Source of the DNA: Alentia gelatinosa
Taxonomy: Eukaryota; Annelida; Polychaeta; Phyllodocida; Polynoidae
Length of the DNA: 64,000 bases
Assembly: GCA_950022655.1 (NCBI GenBank)
Contig: OX465579.1
Coordinates: forward strand, 140,997,118-141,061,117
Reading direction: 5' to 3'
A program made the translations under genes and the position numbers. Position 1 is the first letter of the stretch. Each line of letters starts with the position of its first letter. Below the pieces are notes generated by a model. That model saw only the letters and a list, made by a program, of their open reading frames with translations. It was not told the DNA's origin and ran no database searches. Below are positions 48,950-61,435 of this stretch, one piece after another.

Positions 48950-51010
48950 TGTCTGGGTAGAGTTCTGATTCAGGTGTCTGCCGATGTCACTCATCTGTCC
49001 AGCAGCAGTGACCGCCCACCTCGGGTCACTCTCTCACCTGTGTTCCAGTCACGAGGGAGGTTAATAGCCCCAGGCTGTCCCGGTGATGACCGGTCAGACA
49101 GTTTACAAGCTCCAAATTAGAAAGAGCTTCAATTTACTGGCTCCTACAGGGAAAGACCTACCCATCTAAACACGGTCTCAATAACAAGTTGTCAGGCCGG
49201 ATTTTCGGAGTCTCTCTGAGTCCCTGTGTGACAATGAGCGACTGTCACAATGCAACCCGCGCCTCTTGACCTGGCCGACCCCAAGTAAAGCGCATGAAAA
49301 GATGGCTTGTGAGATAGCGCGGTGGTCGTGTGGAGACCAGCCGCCGGCTTTCACAACCTAATATGAGAAATGTTCTATTTGAGGCTCATATGACTCGCCT
49401 CCATGGAGAGGAGTTTGTGAAAGTTTGTGTAGGAAGGGCTTTCAGTGCAGGGACGGTAGCGCGCCAAGAGCAGCTTTGGATGGATTGGATGGAATGACCA
49501 TGACAGCCTTTTTGTTAGTTCCTGGTATGTGCTGAATAGGTACATGGCGAGGGCTACTGAGGACAGCCTCTGTGTCTGGAGGGAGAGTGATACCACAATG
49601 CTTGACATGTTACAGCAAGTAACCATTAGATACTGCCCATTACCATACTCTAGAGTTCAGTGAGAATTATGATAATGACAACATAATATGCATTTATTTC
49701 AATGAAGTCCGGGACTTCTACTTCATCTCATCTTTCATCTCATTATTCTGATATAGAATCAGTGGTCATAGCAGGCATTGTGGATCGCATTAGCACACTT
49801 GAAAACATTTGTTGTGAGGAGGCATTATAGTTTGCGGTTATTAATCGAGCAGAAATCGCATTACAACATGGCTTAATGTGTATTGCTTATGTTTTAGTAT
49901 TGAAATCAGAGGCAGACATTCATGATGTAAAATGAAACTTAGGTTAGGAATAAAAGCCACTCCATGGCAGCCACAAGTGAACAAGGTATTTCTCATACCG
50001 ACTGTCCATTAACCTATATCTCTCCTGATATAATAACAAAGCAAGGATTAAATATTCTTAAACCGATAGACCATAAATACTGAATAGGAAGTGCGTATCA
50101 CCTGCTGAAAATAGTAGCAGTGAAATGTGTCTTTTGCTTTTGTGATCGATAGAAACTCCCCTTAGATAGCAAATGTTGATAGGGTTTCTGCCCGAGTAGG
50201 GAAAGGGGTCAGAGAGATAAAAGTCAAGGTACGGTCAGGAAGCAATTGACACCAGACCCAAAGCCCGCTGGCATGGGCTAAGAAAACACCCATTTTGCTA
50301 AAGATCAAGCAAGGACCCATGTATCCAAGTGGAGAGAGTGCTAAAGGCCCTCTTTACCCGAACATGTTTACTCTGGCTCCTTGGCTTTGCATGTGTAACA
50401 TGAGCTCACGAGGCTTACAGGTGTATCGTTGTTACCTGGGTGTGCGAACCCAGTAGACCACATGATGCGTAAAGGCACCTTCAGCTTTTGTAAGCCAACC
50501 CTACCTTTACAGAGGCTGCTACGTCCACAAAAGGGCATCGCGCCCACCATGGCGGTAGTCCCTGACCCCATGGCTGTGTCTAGACTTTGCATATTTACGC
50601 TGAGCTTTACAGTCGTCCTCTCTACAACTCCTTAAGTGCTTTTCTGTTACCCTTAAAGTAGCGCCACATCACACTCCTATGATAAATAGGAATTCGAAAT
50701 CGGTATTTCTAAAAGGTAGGTGCGTTACAGCGTACAAGTAACATATATCGGTAGAGGTGAAGTCATCAAAGACCGATTGGGAATTGCATCATGGTAATAT
50801 AAGGAGAGCACAGAGTAAGGTGTAAAACCTTCTGGTGTAGTTTGATGGTGGCCTGCCAACAACTAATTAATAACCGAGGGGTACCTGGGTGGTCTGGGCT
50901 ACGGGGAGCAGGGAAAAACTAGTCAGGTCTTTATCTGTGAGAGACTTAAAGGGCTGCAGCCTGCATCTCGTATTGTACGCCACTCGTCAACTGATGAGTG
51001 GACAGAATGG
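48950..51010. other. No supported gene
   Basis: GC-richer, regulatory-looking DNA at 49000-49350. The ATG in a perfect CCACCATGG context at 50549 opens only 28 codons. Nothing else supported. Confidence 0.3.
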
Positions 51011-51014
51011 TTTA

Positions 51015-51318
51015 TTATCCCACCCCTAATATAAAATCCCATAGGCTTAACATTGAGATTCCGTATGCCACGCTGACTGGCATACGGAGTTTTATATGCC
51101 ACTAGTGGCATACAGAATTATTATCACGTAATATTCCAAAATCGAGGAGACAGGGTAGGATAAAATCAAAACCCGATTCGTTTTAATCTTGGCCAACACA
51201 TGCCACTCCTGGAGTATGGCTCCGGACTTCACTCGGCTTCGCCTCATGAAGTCACTTTGCCAAACTCCAGTCGTGGCATACGGTGGCTAAGATTAAAACT
51301 CATCCAGTTTTACGATAC
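51015..51318 (-). repeat. Two-hairpin dispersed repeat, copy 2 (inverted)
   Basis: Reverse-complement relative of 25365-25668 over its full length. It keeps the 18-bp palindrome (51095-51112), the CCGTATGCCA/TGGCATACGG pair (51061-51087) and the long hairpin (51168-51311). The hairpin has nested arms ATGCCAC/GTGGCAT, CTGGAGT/ACTCCAG, GACTTCA/TGAAGTC and GGC/GCC around TTC, and is better preserved than copy 1. The flanks of the two copies differ, so the 304-bp unit itself is the mobile or amplified piece. Confidence 0.85.
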
Positions 51319-51319
51319 A

Positions 51320-52620
51320 ACGTCTGTAAACGATAGATTCGTACGTGAGGCGGGGCCTAAAGACTGCAAAAGTCTGTTTCAGTTGTTAATCTGGCTCTTT
51401 TTACTAGTGCTCAACTAGTAAACCAGAATATCGGTGAAAACGGTGTGGGAGTGGTATGATAACACCAGCCTTGAATGATTGAGTGTTGGGGTGTTTCTGA
51501 TTGCATTCCCGCCCTAAGGTAATATGTAATTGTAATATGCTTTTCAAAGATAATACATTTCTTTCTCAAAAGCTATTCACATCTGTATATGTTATACCAC
51601 ACCACCTTATACCAACCCCCAACCCAAAAATACACCAACAGGCTGTCGAGATCGTCTCGATATGCCGCTTTCAATCATTTCTTCATTCCACTGGCAAACA
51701 AAGGAGAATAATAAAGGGGTTTATGCGATCTTACAGAAATACCAAAATATAGGGACAAATTGACAGAACATATTTTGATATAGTTTAGGTCTAGTTACCT
51801 TATGTATATATCAATTCAAGGGTTACTGTGCCATTTTACTATTACCCTACATCTTTAAGGTGATGTCACTGAATCTGATTGAAGTTATCGCATTAAGAAA
51901 CCTATCTTAACATAGGTAGTTATCATTCCTAGATAGGAACTACTCCCATTGTGTTATCTGCTGTATTTCTATGTTATGTTCTGTTCCTTCCCATTGCTTG
52001 CTCATGCCTTCATGCGATGGATATATCTATCAGCGTGGCAACCTAATCCTACGGCGACGGCCTTTAGGGCAGGTGGATGTCACCTTCCTCACACCACGAG
52101 AGCTTAAGTAATGAACCCCTCCATCCTCAACAGTTCCCTGTTTCCTTACCCATACACTTTGTACCACTGTCACCTTATTTTGCTTGCCGTTGTACTAACC
52201 GCCCCATTAGTATTTATGGACAACCCCATATCACAAGCCCTTTTGATCCACCTCTATTACCAGCACCAAGATTGAATCCTTCCTAGTGACCTTTCTCAGT
52301 AGTCCTAAACATAAGCCCTGTGTCCCCTGTCGCCGCACTTTACCTGTTCAGTACCTAGTCCTATTTCACTGGGTTCTGCAACCAATCCTGGGCACGATAT
52401 AATGTCACAAGCATAAGAATGCAATTGCCTTCATAAATGATTTTCACAGAATCTCATCACCTCAACAAATACTTCTTAGAATATTGTAGCCAAGGAAACC
52501 CTTGGAACCATGGTGATATTTGCTAATTGTATATGACATTACATATAATATAGTCGATTGCATGAAGGTGCAGACTTCTAGCAGCTCGCTTCAAAATTAT
52601 GCCAATGACTTGCTCAAGAC
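51320..52620. other. No supported feature
   Basis: Non-coding; short open frames only. Confidence 0.4.
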
Positions 52621-52624
52621 GTAA

Positions 52625-52876
52625 CCTTCAGGGTGCATGACTGCTCGGGTTAATGTGAAAAGTAGCGACATTGGGATTAATTCTAAGCAACAGAAATGTA
52701 CATTAAAGAAGGCTGATATTGCTATTTTCGTCAAACTTTGGGCATACACAAACTTTAGAATCGAGCCTTTCACACCGGGACAAATTGTGTATATTGTTGA
52801 TAACTGGGACCAGTTCGGATTACATAATAAATTAAAGTTGAATCGCTTAGACAAGAACGATAGCAGAGAGAAATAA
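52625..52876 (+). CDS. Unidentified 84-codon open frame
   Basis: Open from just after a TAA to a TAA at 52874-52876 (ATG at 52637). The residues look protein-like (MTARVNVKSSDIGINSKQQ, ADIAIFVKLWAYTNFRIEPF, TPGQIVYIVDNWDQFGLH). The opposite strand is also open over 96 codons. No domain, splice site or promoter is recognised. It could be a fragment of an old mobile element. Confidence 0.2.
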   Translation, partial: PSGCMTARVNVKSSDIGINSKQQKCTLKKADIAIFVKLWAYTNFRIEPFTPGQIVYIVDNWDQFGLHNKLKLNRLDKNDSREK

Positions 52877-52899
52877 TCAAACACCAAACCACACCTATA

Positions 52900-54960
52900 A
52901 CATTTTGTATGGGACCTTTGTCTGTCAATTTGATGACCGCCTTGACCAGTCTATAGCATTATAGAGTTCTTCTTATCAGCCTCTGTTATCTTTCTGAACA
53001 GATGTAGAATATGACTGGTTTAAGCTTTAGAAGACTAAGATAACATGCCCAGTGTCGTATAAGAAGTAACTGAAAATATCGTTTTTCCTCTCTAGTATCA
53101 CATGTGGATGCACAAAAAGCAAGCCAATATCCCTTCAGGATACATCAATAAGGGTCAGATATGATCTAGCAACTACAAGATCATATTCTAGTTCATTGTA
53201 CCATAACTGTCATTCCTACATTGTTGCTTAAAACTTTCCTGACGGGACGATTTGTTCTAGAGCTCACCTATCTGCCATTTGACATATTTTGTCGCGTCAT
53301 TCTTGTTTAATATATAACTGTATGATATACATGTAACTCTATACATCACAAATGTGGGTCTCTAGATGATTTTGAAACTCATACTGTGTTGTAGTTCATA
53401 TTTCTTCCTTATTTCACCCAAAGGATTCTCAATGAAGATCATTTAAGAAACACTGTTCTAGATGGTTATTGTGATAAATTGCTCACTTGCAGACATACAA
53501 GAATGCAATCTTTCTTTATTCTGACAAAATGGTACGTCCGGGATGGGGAGAGTAGAGGGAGGCAGTGAAGGACACAACTGTCCTGCCTTCCTGACTTACC
53601 TCACAACCTACCCCACCACTTCCCACTTGTAATGGGTAGGGCTTTTCACTATATATATTGATCTTTGGTCCTCCATTAGAGTTCAACGAGACTCTTCTGC
53701 TGCCAATACAACGGATCAGAAGCCTTCAGTCCAATAACATGTGGTGTCAGCCTGATAACATTCGGCTATTAGAAATTGATTCCCCTTTGAAAGGCTCCTT
53801 TCAGTCACATAGATATAGAACTCTTAATATCAGTCCACTAATCACATATCAAAGTTAAGTATTCTACTCGATCATGGGCTATTTCTCCCCGGTAATGTTT
53901 AGTATGGATTCCGGCGAAGACCAGGGGGGTATCTTTAATTGGGATCTAAACAGAGCCCTTTCATTCATTCTGTCTGGATATACAATAGTCGGAGCTCCCT
54001 CAACACTCAGGTGTATATTAACAAGGCTATTGACATTTCAAATAGGCCTTGGTCAGTTAAAGGTGTCAAGCGCACAGCACGATTCCAGTGAGGACTCGTC
54101 GAGCGGGGGGATAAATAAGGACACTTGAATAAAATAGGAATCCTTCGGTTTGACAGCATTCAGAGAGTTATCACCATGGTCAACGACTGTTTCGCCAACT
54201 TAAAGAAGGAAGATGGGATGTTTTCAAGGTTTATTGCTATTTCACACTCTAGTTCACAGTCTTAGATTAAAAGTTGCTTTTGTATGCACACTCCGTGTTT
54301 CCGTAGGGGCGCAGGGTACTTATTGAATAAGAAGCAATCATTAAACGGACATTTAACGTATTTCAAGGGATGCTTGGTGATGATTACAAGGGTCAATTCA
54401 TCACGCAGCTCAAAGCAGTGCTACCTGTGAGATTGAGCCAAGTGGAGGCCGCAATGGTGGTGATTTAACCAAGTGCTCGCCCAACCCGTTTTATTAGATT
54501 CGAGCCGAGGGCCTACTCTTTCATTTTATTGCCAATCGTTTTTGGATTTTCTGGCTGGACTCATTCAGATTTCAGCGAAAGGAGGAGGAGCGAGCTATCA
54601 CTGTGAAGAGCAACACGAGCCGTCCTGCATACAGATGGCTTGGTGGGGGCCCCCTAAGTACACGTCCCATGCCATTCACTGGAGGTATCATTATAACCCT
54701 TCGTGATGACAGCGCCAACTGCGGGGTGTTAATTCCCCCTTCAAGGGAGGATTAATGGGGTTGCCTCTTATGAAAGAGCCCCTTGAAGCTGCAGAAAATG
54801 GGTATTTTTGCACAGTGTGAAATCTCTCAGTACCGCACGCTCAAATGTGCAACTGCTTTGTCCGATGACTGATCAAAGAGAAAAATGTGCACTTCAGGTG
54901 ATTTTGGAAATGTAACAACAAATAACGGTTGAAAAACTTTAAATCGGTTTCCTTTTATTT
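52900..54960. other. No supported gene; regulatory-looking at 54470-54790
   Basis: Mixed non-coding. Part 54470-54790 has well-spaced TAAT and GATTAATGG words and low repetitiveness, which can mark conserved regulatory DNA. This was not verified. Confidence 0.25.
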
Positions 54961-54968
54961 GTTTTCAG

Positions 54969-55006
54969 AGCTCAACGACATGTACAGTTTTCTCAACAGC
55001 TCGAGA
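54969..55006 (+). CDS. Possible 38-nt exon with strong splice sites
   Basis: Acceptor CGGTTTCCTTTTATTTGTTTTCAG ends at 54968 (last 20 bases very pyrimidine-rich), and the donor GTGAGTG starts at 55007. In phase 1 the exon reads LNDMYSFLNSSR. Very short, but both sites are near consensus. The frame also remains open beyond the donor to 55192. The gene is unknown. Confidence 0.25.
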
Positions 55007-55104
55007 GTGAGTGTTTTCCACCTATTTCCTCTTCATGACCATCCTGTTGTCGTTGTCAACAAGAATTACAGCTCGGACGCAAGGTGTCAGCTACATCAAA
55101 CGCT

Positions 55105-55121
55105 GGCACCAGAGGGCGACT
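55105..55121 (+). promoter_or_regulatory. CTCF-like motif
   Basis: GGCACCAGAGGGCGACT closely follows the bilaterian CTCF core CCACCAGAGGGCGC. It lies in a GC-rich stretch (55050-55200). Confidence 0.35.
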
Positions 55122-55199
55122 GTGTGCCACTTCCCGTCATCAGAAAGAGGCAGCACATGCGCACGGCATGGGACAGGGAAGCACAGGTTTAGTCCGTAC

Positions 55200-58100
55200 G
55201 TGGCTCCCGTTCGGTACATGTTTGAAATGAGCGGACCGTCTGTATATATCATTGTCTGCCGGCGCGGTAACCCAAGTATCCAGCCCCAAGGTCCTTGTCA
55301 TAAATTGAACGAAACATGAATGTTAATGATACAAGGTGGCTTTCATGTGTAAACCAATAGCCGGACTCTCGCGTCACCTGTTATGAAATGGTTGATCCAA
55401 ATAGACACTGACAGTAAGCAGTGCACAGAAACTTGTCTCGATCTCGGTATCCTACTATTCATGCCGACGTGGTCCGGAAATAACGAGAGAAACAGCGCTG
55501 CCTGTATACAGGCTGGATTGTTAGCATCGTATGCCTCTGTTGTTAGAATCTATAAGTCACTATTCTATATTTGCAAATGCATATTAATCCTGCCATCAGT
55601 GTCACAGATGCCCGCCAGGCGCGTTTCATTTGTACCTATTGATTAGTATTACGATAACCAGGTCACATATGTCCACCGTGTATAGGGATGTACGTTTTAA
55701 CCAGTTTGTATACAGCGAGCAGGACCCCGCAACGGTCAATACCGTGCAACATCTATGCTAAACCTCTACTCTAGTTATCACTGCGATGCATTAGCGATGT
55801 TCATGAAGATGGAGATCCACCTTAACCGGTGTTAATGAGGTATACCGCCTGCTCCGAGGAGGGAGAAATAATGTGAGTATAAATACAGAATGTCACGTGG
55901 ATTTTATGAAATATTTGTGCAACGCTGTACCTACAGGACCTATAGTTTTTTATACGCGCTAACACGTGTCAATGTAGACTTCACTTTCCTTGGACAGAGG
56001 TTGTGTGAATATAAGCTATATGTACCATTGCTGACGGGCGGCTTAGCATTTCACTGGCAGAAGTCTAGGGAGACCTAGCTTTTAGCATATCTAACATAAT
56101 CAGGGTTGTTTTCCGACGCATTGACAGTACCCTGGTAAACTAGGAGGCCTAACATCATACCTCACGAAACATGCCTCTTGTTTTAACAGCTACCTTTTAT
56201 CTTTTTCATAGAAACAACAGTTCGTCGTCGTTTGTACAAGGGAATTCCTGTTTTATTATGACGTCACTTCCACCGAGTGGCATCTGCTTCCTGTTTACCT
56301 ACCGTCCTGTCATGGCGACTAAGGGTCTGGTTTTAAGGTGCGCTACCGTTGGCTGAATAGCGGTTCTTATGCCTTGTCAGTGTCAGAGGCCATTGGGCTC
56401 TGTTATCTCAGTAGATCGCCTTACTCAGACAACTTCTGGCCTCTTCACCTGTCCCGAGACTGAAGAGCCATCATCTGGCATACGTGTAGCACGTAATAAC
56501 AAATAATTACCATGGGCTGGTCATATGGACCTCTAAGACTCCAGACATGAACAATACTAAGAGGTTGTTCTTATTGCTGACAAAGAGAGAAAGAGAGAGA
56601 TAAGGAAAGAAACACAGAGTGCGGGTGTGAAGACCTTCTTTACCTCCACAGATTTATCTTGGAGTCCATGTTTCTATAGTGAATCATACATAACCTGACT
56701 CCGGTAATGATGCCCTGAGAATTGAAATCAACGCATAATTTTAAAAGGGGATCTGTTTGAATATGTTTAAGTTCTATAGACTCCCGCGCTCAGGAGAATA
56801 CAAAACTGATTCTGTGTACTGGCCCGACAGAAACTGTCAACCTAACATGTAATTACAGCACAAAAAGTGTTCAATCTTGCAATCGTATCAGGTTTTGTTA
56901 CGGCATTGATCAGGGGAATATCTCACCGATGTGTTATGCGCGCCACCTTTCACTGCTGAGAAAGCACTCATATGTCATGTATGTTTAATTCTAGTGTTAG
57001 AGTTTCCGTATACATAAACATTAGCTAAAGATCCCAGTTCTCAATTCAAGACCCAGTGAATATATAAGACCTGGTACATTATACAATCATGGGAGGTATC
57101 AGCAACCGTTTTACAAACCAAATATAAAATTAAATACTCTTTTCATCACAATTCCTATTATGCCTAAATATACCATTAATATCATCGCAATATGATCGTT
57201 TACGGAAAGCATTAAGCTATCCCACCTCTGTTCTCCAACCACTGTACTGATTCTTTTCAAACTATTTTTTTTTTTCAATTTCATTATTTCTATGGTAATC
57301 GAAGAGAACACACTGTTCAAATGTGGGGCCAAGCATTAATGACGACTGTAACCCCATTTTCGATATTTTTGGTAATTCTTAGTTGAAGGGGTAAGAAGAA
57401 TACAAACCAAACCACGCTGAAAGCAACAAATATCCCCACTTTTCAGAAAAAGTACTCCCATTGCTAGCTTTGCCTACGATCTGGTTCCTGGGTGTTTCGT
57501 TCATAAACAAATCAGAAATCGAGCGAATTGCACATACATGAATGCATCTTGACTCCCAGGTGAGGTGTGAATGTGGAGGAGGCAATCAATAATGAAACCC
57601 TACACTATCTGCTACACGAAACCTGCTGCGCGATATTGCCCATCTCCCTTTCTTAGCCTCATCACCCTTTAGACTAGCGTCCGAGAGACCGGTCTACAAC
57701 ATCCTTGTGCAGACAACGGGACCTGTGCTAAACCACCTGGTGGCAATTACAGAGCCATCTGTGCCAGAAAATGATAAGCGAATGTAAGTTGACGGTTGTT
57801 GATGCAAACACAATGTTTTGTTTATTTTCATATTTTCTTTTTCGAGACCATTGAGTCGGTTGGCCACGTGTAACCAGCCCATTGGCCTAACCCGAGCCTG
57901 CCTGGCATGAATGCTTCGCTCAAGACCACAAGCCTGTGGTTTGGAAAACCTCTAAACACCCGTTCCTTGCATAAATACGTGTGTGTATAAAGACCCCTCT
58001 GGCTCCGTATATAAAAACATATCAGTAAAGTTTTTATTGCTAGAAGAAGACCCTCAACGACGGGAGGAGGTCTGGACCCCTGGTGGTCGGTAAGCGAATC

Positions 58101-58850
58101 TACGAAGGTCCCGTATGTTGTGCCACCTGTTCCCAGCAGGCTTTGCGCTGACACCGTGTGAACATTACGTTCTCATTCCTCACTCCACTTGATCGGACAC
58201 CGATCTCGGCAACTCGGCAGTAACATTGGGATATTGGTTGGGATGGGTGTGGGTTGTTGACTGAAGAACTAGGCTTGATGGTCCAACAGATATGTCGAGA
58301 CACATGTATCTAAACCTGAATATATGCTCATACATATCAAATTCTTCAAATACCTGAGATAAGTCAAGCAGCGTGTGTGTTTCACATTACTTTACAGAGA
58401 GGTAAACCAAGAAGATACATGGAGCTGTTCCAGAATAAATTGAGAATATTAATATTCAATGTTCAAGGCAGGTTTTAGGCAAAACATGCAGGCTGGAAAA
58501 ACCAATTCAGTGTGATTGCAATATGGATGCCAGTCACCACTGGTTTGGTTTGTTGAAATAGGAAATTAACAAGAGCTGGGATCAACATGATTTCCTGCAG
58601 ACTTTGTTGAGATGCAATTTAGGAATTGGTTCCCAGCTCAGAATGTTGATCACTAGGGGCAATAACTACCTGTCATATGCCTAAACCGTATAGATTATAC
58701 ATAGTGCTGCAATCATGATACAAAAGTAGCAAATAATGCCCTAGTTCATTGCTTTACAAATTCATTAAACGAATATCTTATAATACCTTTAATACTGTAC
58801 TGGTACATCTACTGGCAGATTTGAAAAGGGATTACCTTACGGTGTATACA
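55200..58850. other. No supported gene
   Basis: Open frames of 60-108 codons without motif (for example 57828-58154 minus). A GA-rich tract lies at 56583-56612 and a T run at 57265-57275. Confidence 0.35.
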
Positions 58851-58854
58851 GTAG

Positions 58855-59754
58855 ATGGATGAAATCAACACTCAGGCAATCATGGCAAAAGAAATTGAAA
58901 GAATTTTAGGGCATTGTCCAAAATCTGTCTCCAAAGTTAGAATTACTTCGACATCAGACGTTAGAAAGGTTTTCACCATGATGAGATCACAAGGTAGACA
59001 CCCTCCCCCCCCCCCCCCCCCCCCCACACACACACAGACACACCCATTCGTTATTTCATTTCTATATTTGAGGATTATTCGTGGAATAGTCAAACACGTT
59101 CTTGTTTTGAACTTAGTAAAACTAGAACTCAAAATTTTACCTGTGAATATTTCCGGGGACATACCTGTCTATTAGCGCCATACATATGCTATGAGTACCA
59201 TGATATTCCCTGGCTTTCTAGTTCTATATGTTTATATTTTAATGATTCAGGAGTCGAGACAGATTTGTTTGGTATTCAAAGTTAGAACTGGCACTCTGAA
59301 CAAACTCTCCACCAATCAAAGTTGTTTCAACAACATATCATATCACAGTTATAGAGAGTTTGTTCTATGGGGAAAAATCATGAGGCCATTCAATGGATAT
59401 ACTTTGGATGATGTGGTTACCGTATATGCGCCCATTCCTGGAAAGCGAGAGACTAGGGGTCTAGTATGTACAGCAGGTTCTGCGCATATATAGCGATTAC
59501 TACAGGCAACCAACATGTTCCAGTCATCTATGGATAGTACAACACCTATGTTTTATATGCAAAATGCTTATTTGTGCGCAGCCAGTGTAGGAGTTAGGGT
59601 TGGAGGAGAAAACGCAGGAGTGACCAATAGAAAGGCATATCAGACAGATCTGGTGCACAGATCTAAGGCCATCGGAAGATGGTGCGTGGATGCAGGGCAT
59701 GGAGGGTGGGGCGAGGGACCTCCCCATCCAGTCCCCACCTCTAGAACCCGATAG
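58855..59754 (+). other. 300-codon frame with only two stops
   Basis: One plus frame runs from ATG 58855 to TAG 59752-59754, broken only by TAG at 59173-59175 and 59491-59493. The first segment (MDEINTQAIMAKEIERILGH, then CPKSVSKVRITSTSDVRKVF and TMMRSQG) is coding-like up to an AAG|GTAGAC donor, just before a poly-C/CA microsatellite. A strong acceptor (ends 59250, TTATATTTTAATGATTCAG) is followed by 80 open codons (ESRQICLVFKVRTGTLN, then YHSYREFVLWGKIMRPFNGY and DDVVTVYAPIPGKRE). It could be a small split gene or a decayed transposon ORF. The exon phases do not join simply and no family is recognised. Confidence 0.3.
59005..59042. repeat. Poly-C run followed by CA repeat
   Basis: Twenty-one C (59005-59025), then CACACACACACAGACACA. 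Confidence 0.95.
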
Positions 59755-60667
59755 CGCCAGGCTGCGTGCTCACCTGAGACACGGGTGTTAACATTTAGAC
59801 TCATGGACCCCGCTCAGATATAAACAGTGGTCAGGCGATCGGGACCCCCTTCTTGTCGTTTACCCTCACCCGCTGACCTCTCTTGGGAAAGGGGTCAATG
59901 TTTGGGGTTGGACCATTTTCATACATGTCACAAGGAGTTGGTCAATCATCACACGCTTCACCTATAGACCTACTTCTTTTAGCTGTGCCCCCGTAGAGCC
60001 CATATGGTTTATTACACATTGATGACCGTGGTCATAGTGATGAAGTTCTGTGTGTCAATAACAATCAGCTATGCGATATAACCTCATAGAACTTTTGAAT
60101 TTCAATATTAAAAGTAATATTACATATTTTAACTCATCACTAGCAAGAAATAACAGCATTACAGGAAGGTAGAATGTGGATATAAATGTAAAGTTCGCTC
60201 AATCTGGATGCAAGTACATACTTTTTAAAATCTCACACCCCCAGATCTGTCGGTTGGCACGCTCTACATTACATATGGCTTCTGGGAATGAATCAAAAAT
60301 AAACTCACCTGAGGGGGATTTTCTCTACTATCTACAGTTGATGTTGACGTGTGTCAGCGCCTCTGCTGGTATAATCCCAGTCAAAGTCCCCCAAGTGCTT
60401 ACAGGCCGGCCCTCTGACTCGGCAGTTTTCTCAGCCTGTCTTCTCTTGCTGCGGGGCTTCAGCAAGGTGTGCGCGCTACCGCCGCCTGCTGCCAGATGAA
60501 GGAACCAGCAGTAATCACAGCCCGGATACCGTCAGAGGTGTGACACAATGCAGTGAGATGATGTGAGTGCAGATAAACATTTAACACCATACACACTGTA
60601 CTTTTCAGTCTTGGTTCTCTTCTGTCCAAATGTCTCCTGGTGTTCCATTTACCTGGTCGGAAACAGG

Positions 60668-60701
60668 TATATAAGTGGGGGTAGCGCCAAGTGTTCCGTC
60701 A
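60668..60701 (+). promoter_or_regulatory. TATA box and possible initiator
   Basis: TATATAAG at 60668-60675 with an initiator-like GTCAGGA whose A lies at 60701, 33 bases downstream of the first T, which is the usual distance. A good-context ATG follows at 60721. Confidence 0.38.
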
Positions 60702-60771
60702 GGAATTCCTCGCATCAACAATGCCCACACGATACAAGCTGGAGGGACGTCAAAGCTGCCGAAAGATGTGG
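60701..60771 (+). CDS. Possible first coding exon
   Basis: Twenty bases after the putative start site, ATG 60721 (A at -3) opens MPTRYKLEGRQSCRKMW and ends in phase 0 at TGG|GTGAGC (donor at 60772). TATA box, spacing, start context and donor together make a coherent short first exon rich in basic residues. The next exon is not certain: the candidate at 61302 starts in phase 1, so another exon would be needed between. A 16-G run at 60836-60851 lies in the presumed intron. Confidence 0.3.
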
Positions 60772-60835
60772 GTGAGCCTTGGGGGCTTAGAAGTCGGGTG
60801 GGAGGGGATGGGGGTCTTATGGGGATCCAGTTGGT

Positions 60836-60851
60836 GGGGGGGGGGGGGGGG
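60836..60851. repeat. Poly-G run
   Basis: Sixteen consecutive G. Confidence 0.95.
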
Positions 60852-61301
60852 TAGTGATACGCGTGGGCGTGAGGAGGGTGAAAAGTGTGTGGCCCACCTG
60901 GAGAAGGCCGATTTTACCCCCTTGGAGATATCAAGCGGGTGGGATGCGCCTCGGGGCGCCAGAACAACTACCTCCCCACCTCCTGGTGGTACCTTAGCAG
61001 GTATATACTCAGGTGCAAAACAATTTACCCACGGCGTGGACCGTAGGGTCCTGTGTCACCTGGGGAGAAATCAGGTGTTGGTCTGTTTGTCATCACTAGA
61101 GGCGCTCCTGGAGATGCCACCCTGGGGATGTGTTGGTTGCCCTGGAGGAGGAAGCTCCACTGGTTAGTTACCTGTGTTCCCTGAGGTCTTTTCTACAGGT
61201 ATTCAGTCGAGGAGACGTCGGTCACTGCTGAGGATGGCGGTGGGGGTGATGGTAGGGGTGTGCATGTATATGAATGCCAGCCCACCTGTGTCCGCCACCA
61301 G

Positions 61302-61435
61302 CCACGGTGATATTTGACTACCTGACTGGAGCTAAGACGGTGGTGCTTGCTCGGCTCCGTCCGTCCCTGACCACCAGGGTCAACCTAATAAGGATGATTT
61401 ACTCCTGGGCGGGCAGTGACCCGGCTGTCCTCCGT
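61302..61435 (+). CDS. Possible exon, 44 codons, GTAAGT donor
   Basis: After CACCAG at 61301 an open frame in phase 1 reads TVIFDYLTGAKTVVLARLRP, SLTTRVNLIRMIYSWAGSDP, AVLR, ending at a consensus donor, CGT|GTAAGT. Third positions favour G and C (GTG, CTG, CTC, GTC), unlike the AT-rich surroundings. The acceptor has a weak pyrimidine tract. The frame is closed upstream in the other two phases. No family is recognised. It may belong with the exon at 60721. Confidence 0.3.

Noticed and set aside
50549..50635. ATG in a perfect Kozak context opening 28 codons (hydrophobic)
   Set aside because: Too short, no promoter or splice signals, and the opposite strand is equally open.
60403..60488. Minus-strand exon-like 86 nt with GTAAGC donor (RSKRRQAEKTAESEGRP)
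   Set aside because: The plus strand has equally good splice-like signals there, and no partner exon was found. Left as undecided rather than called.
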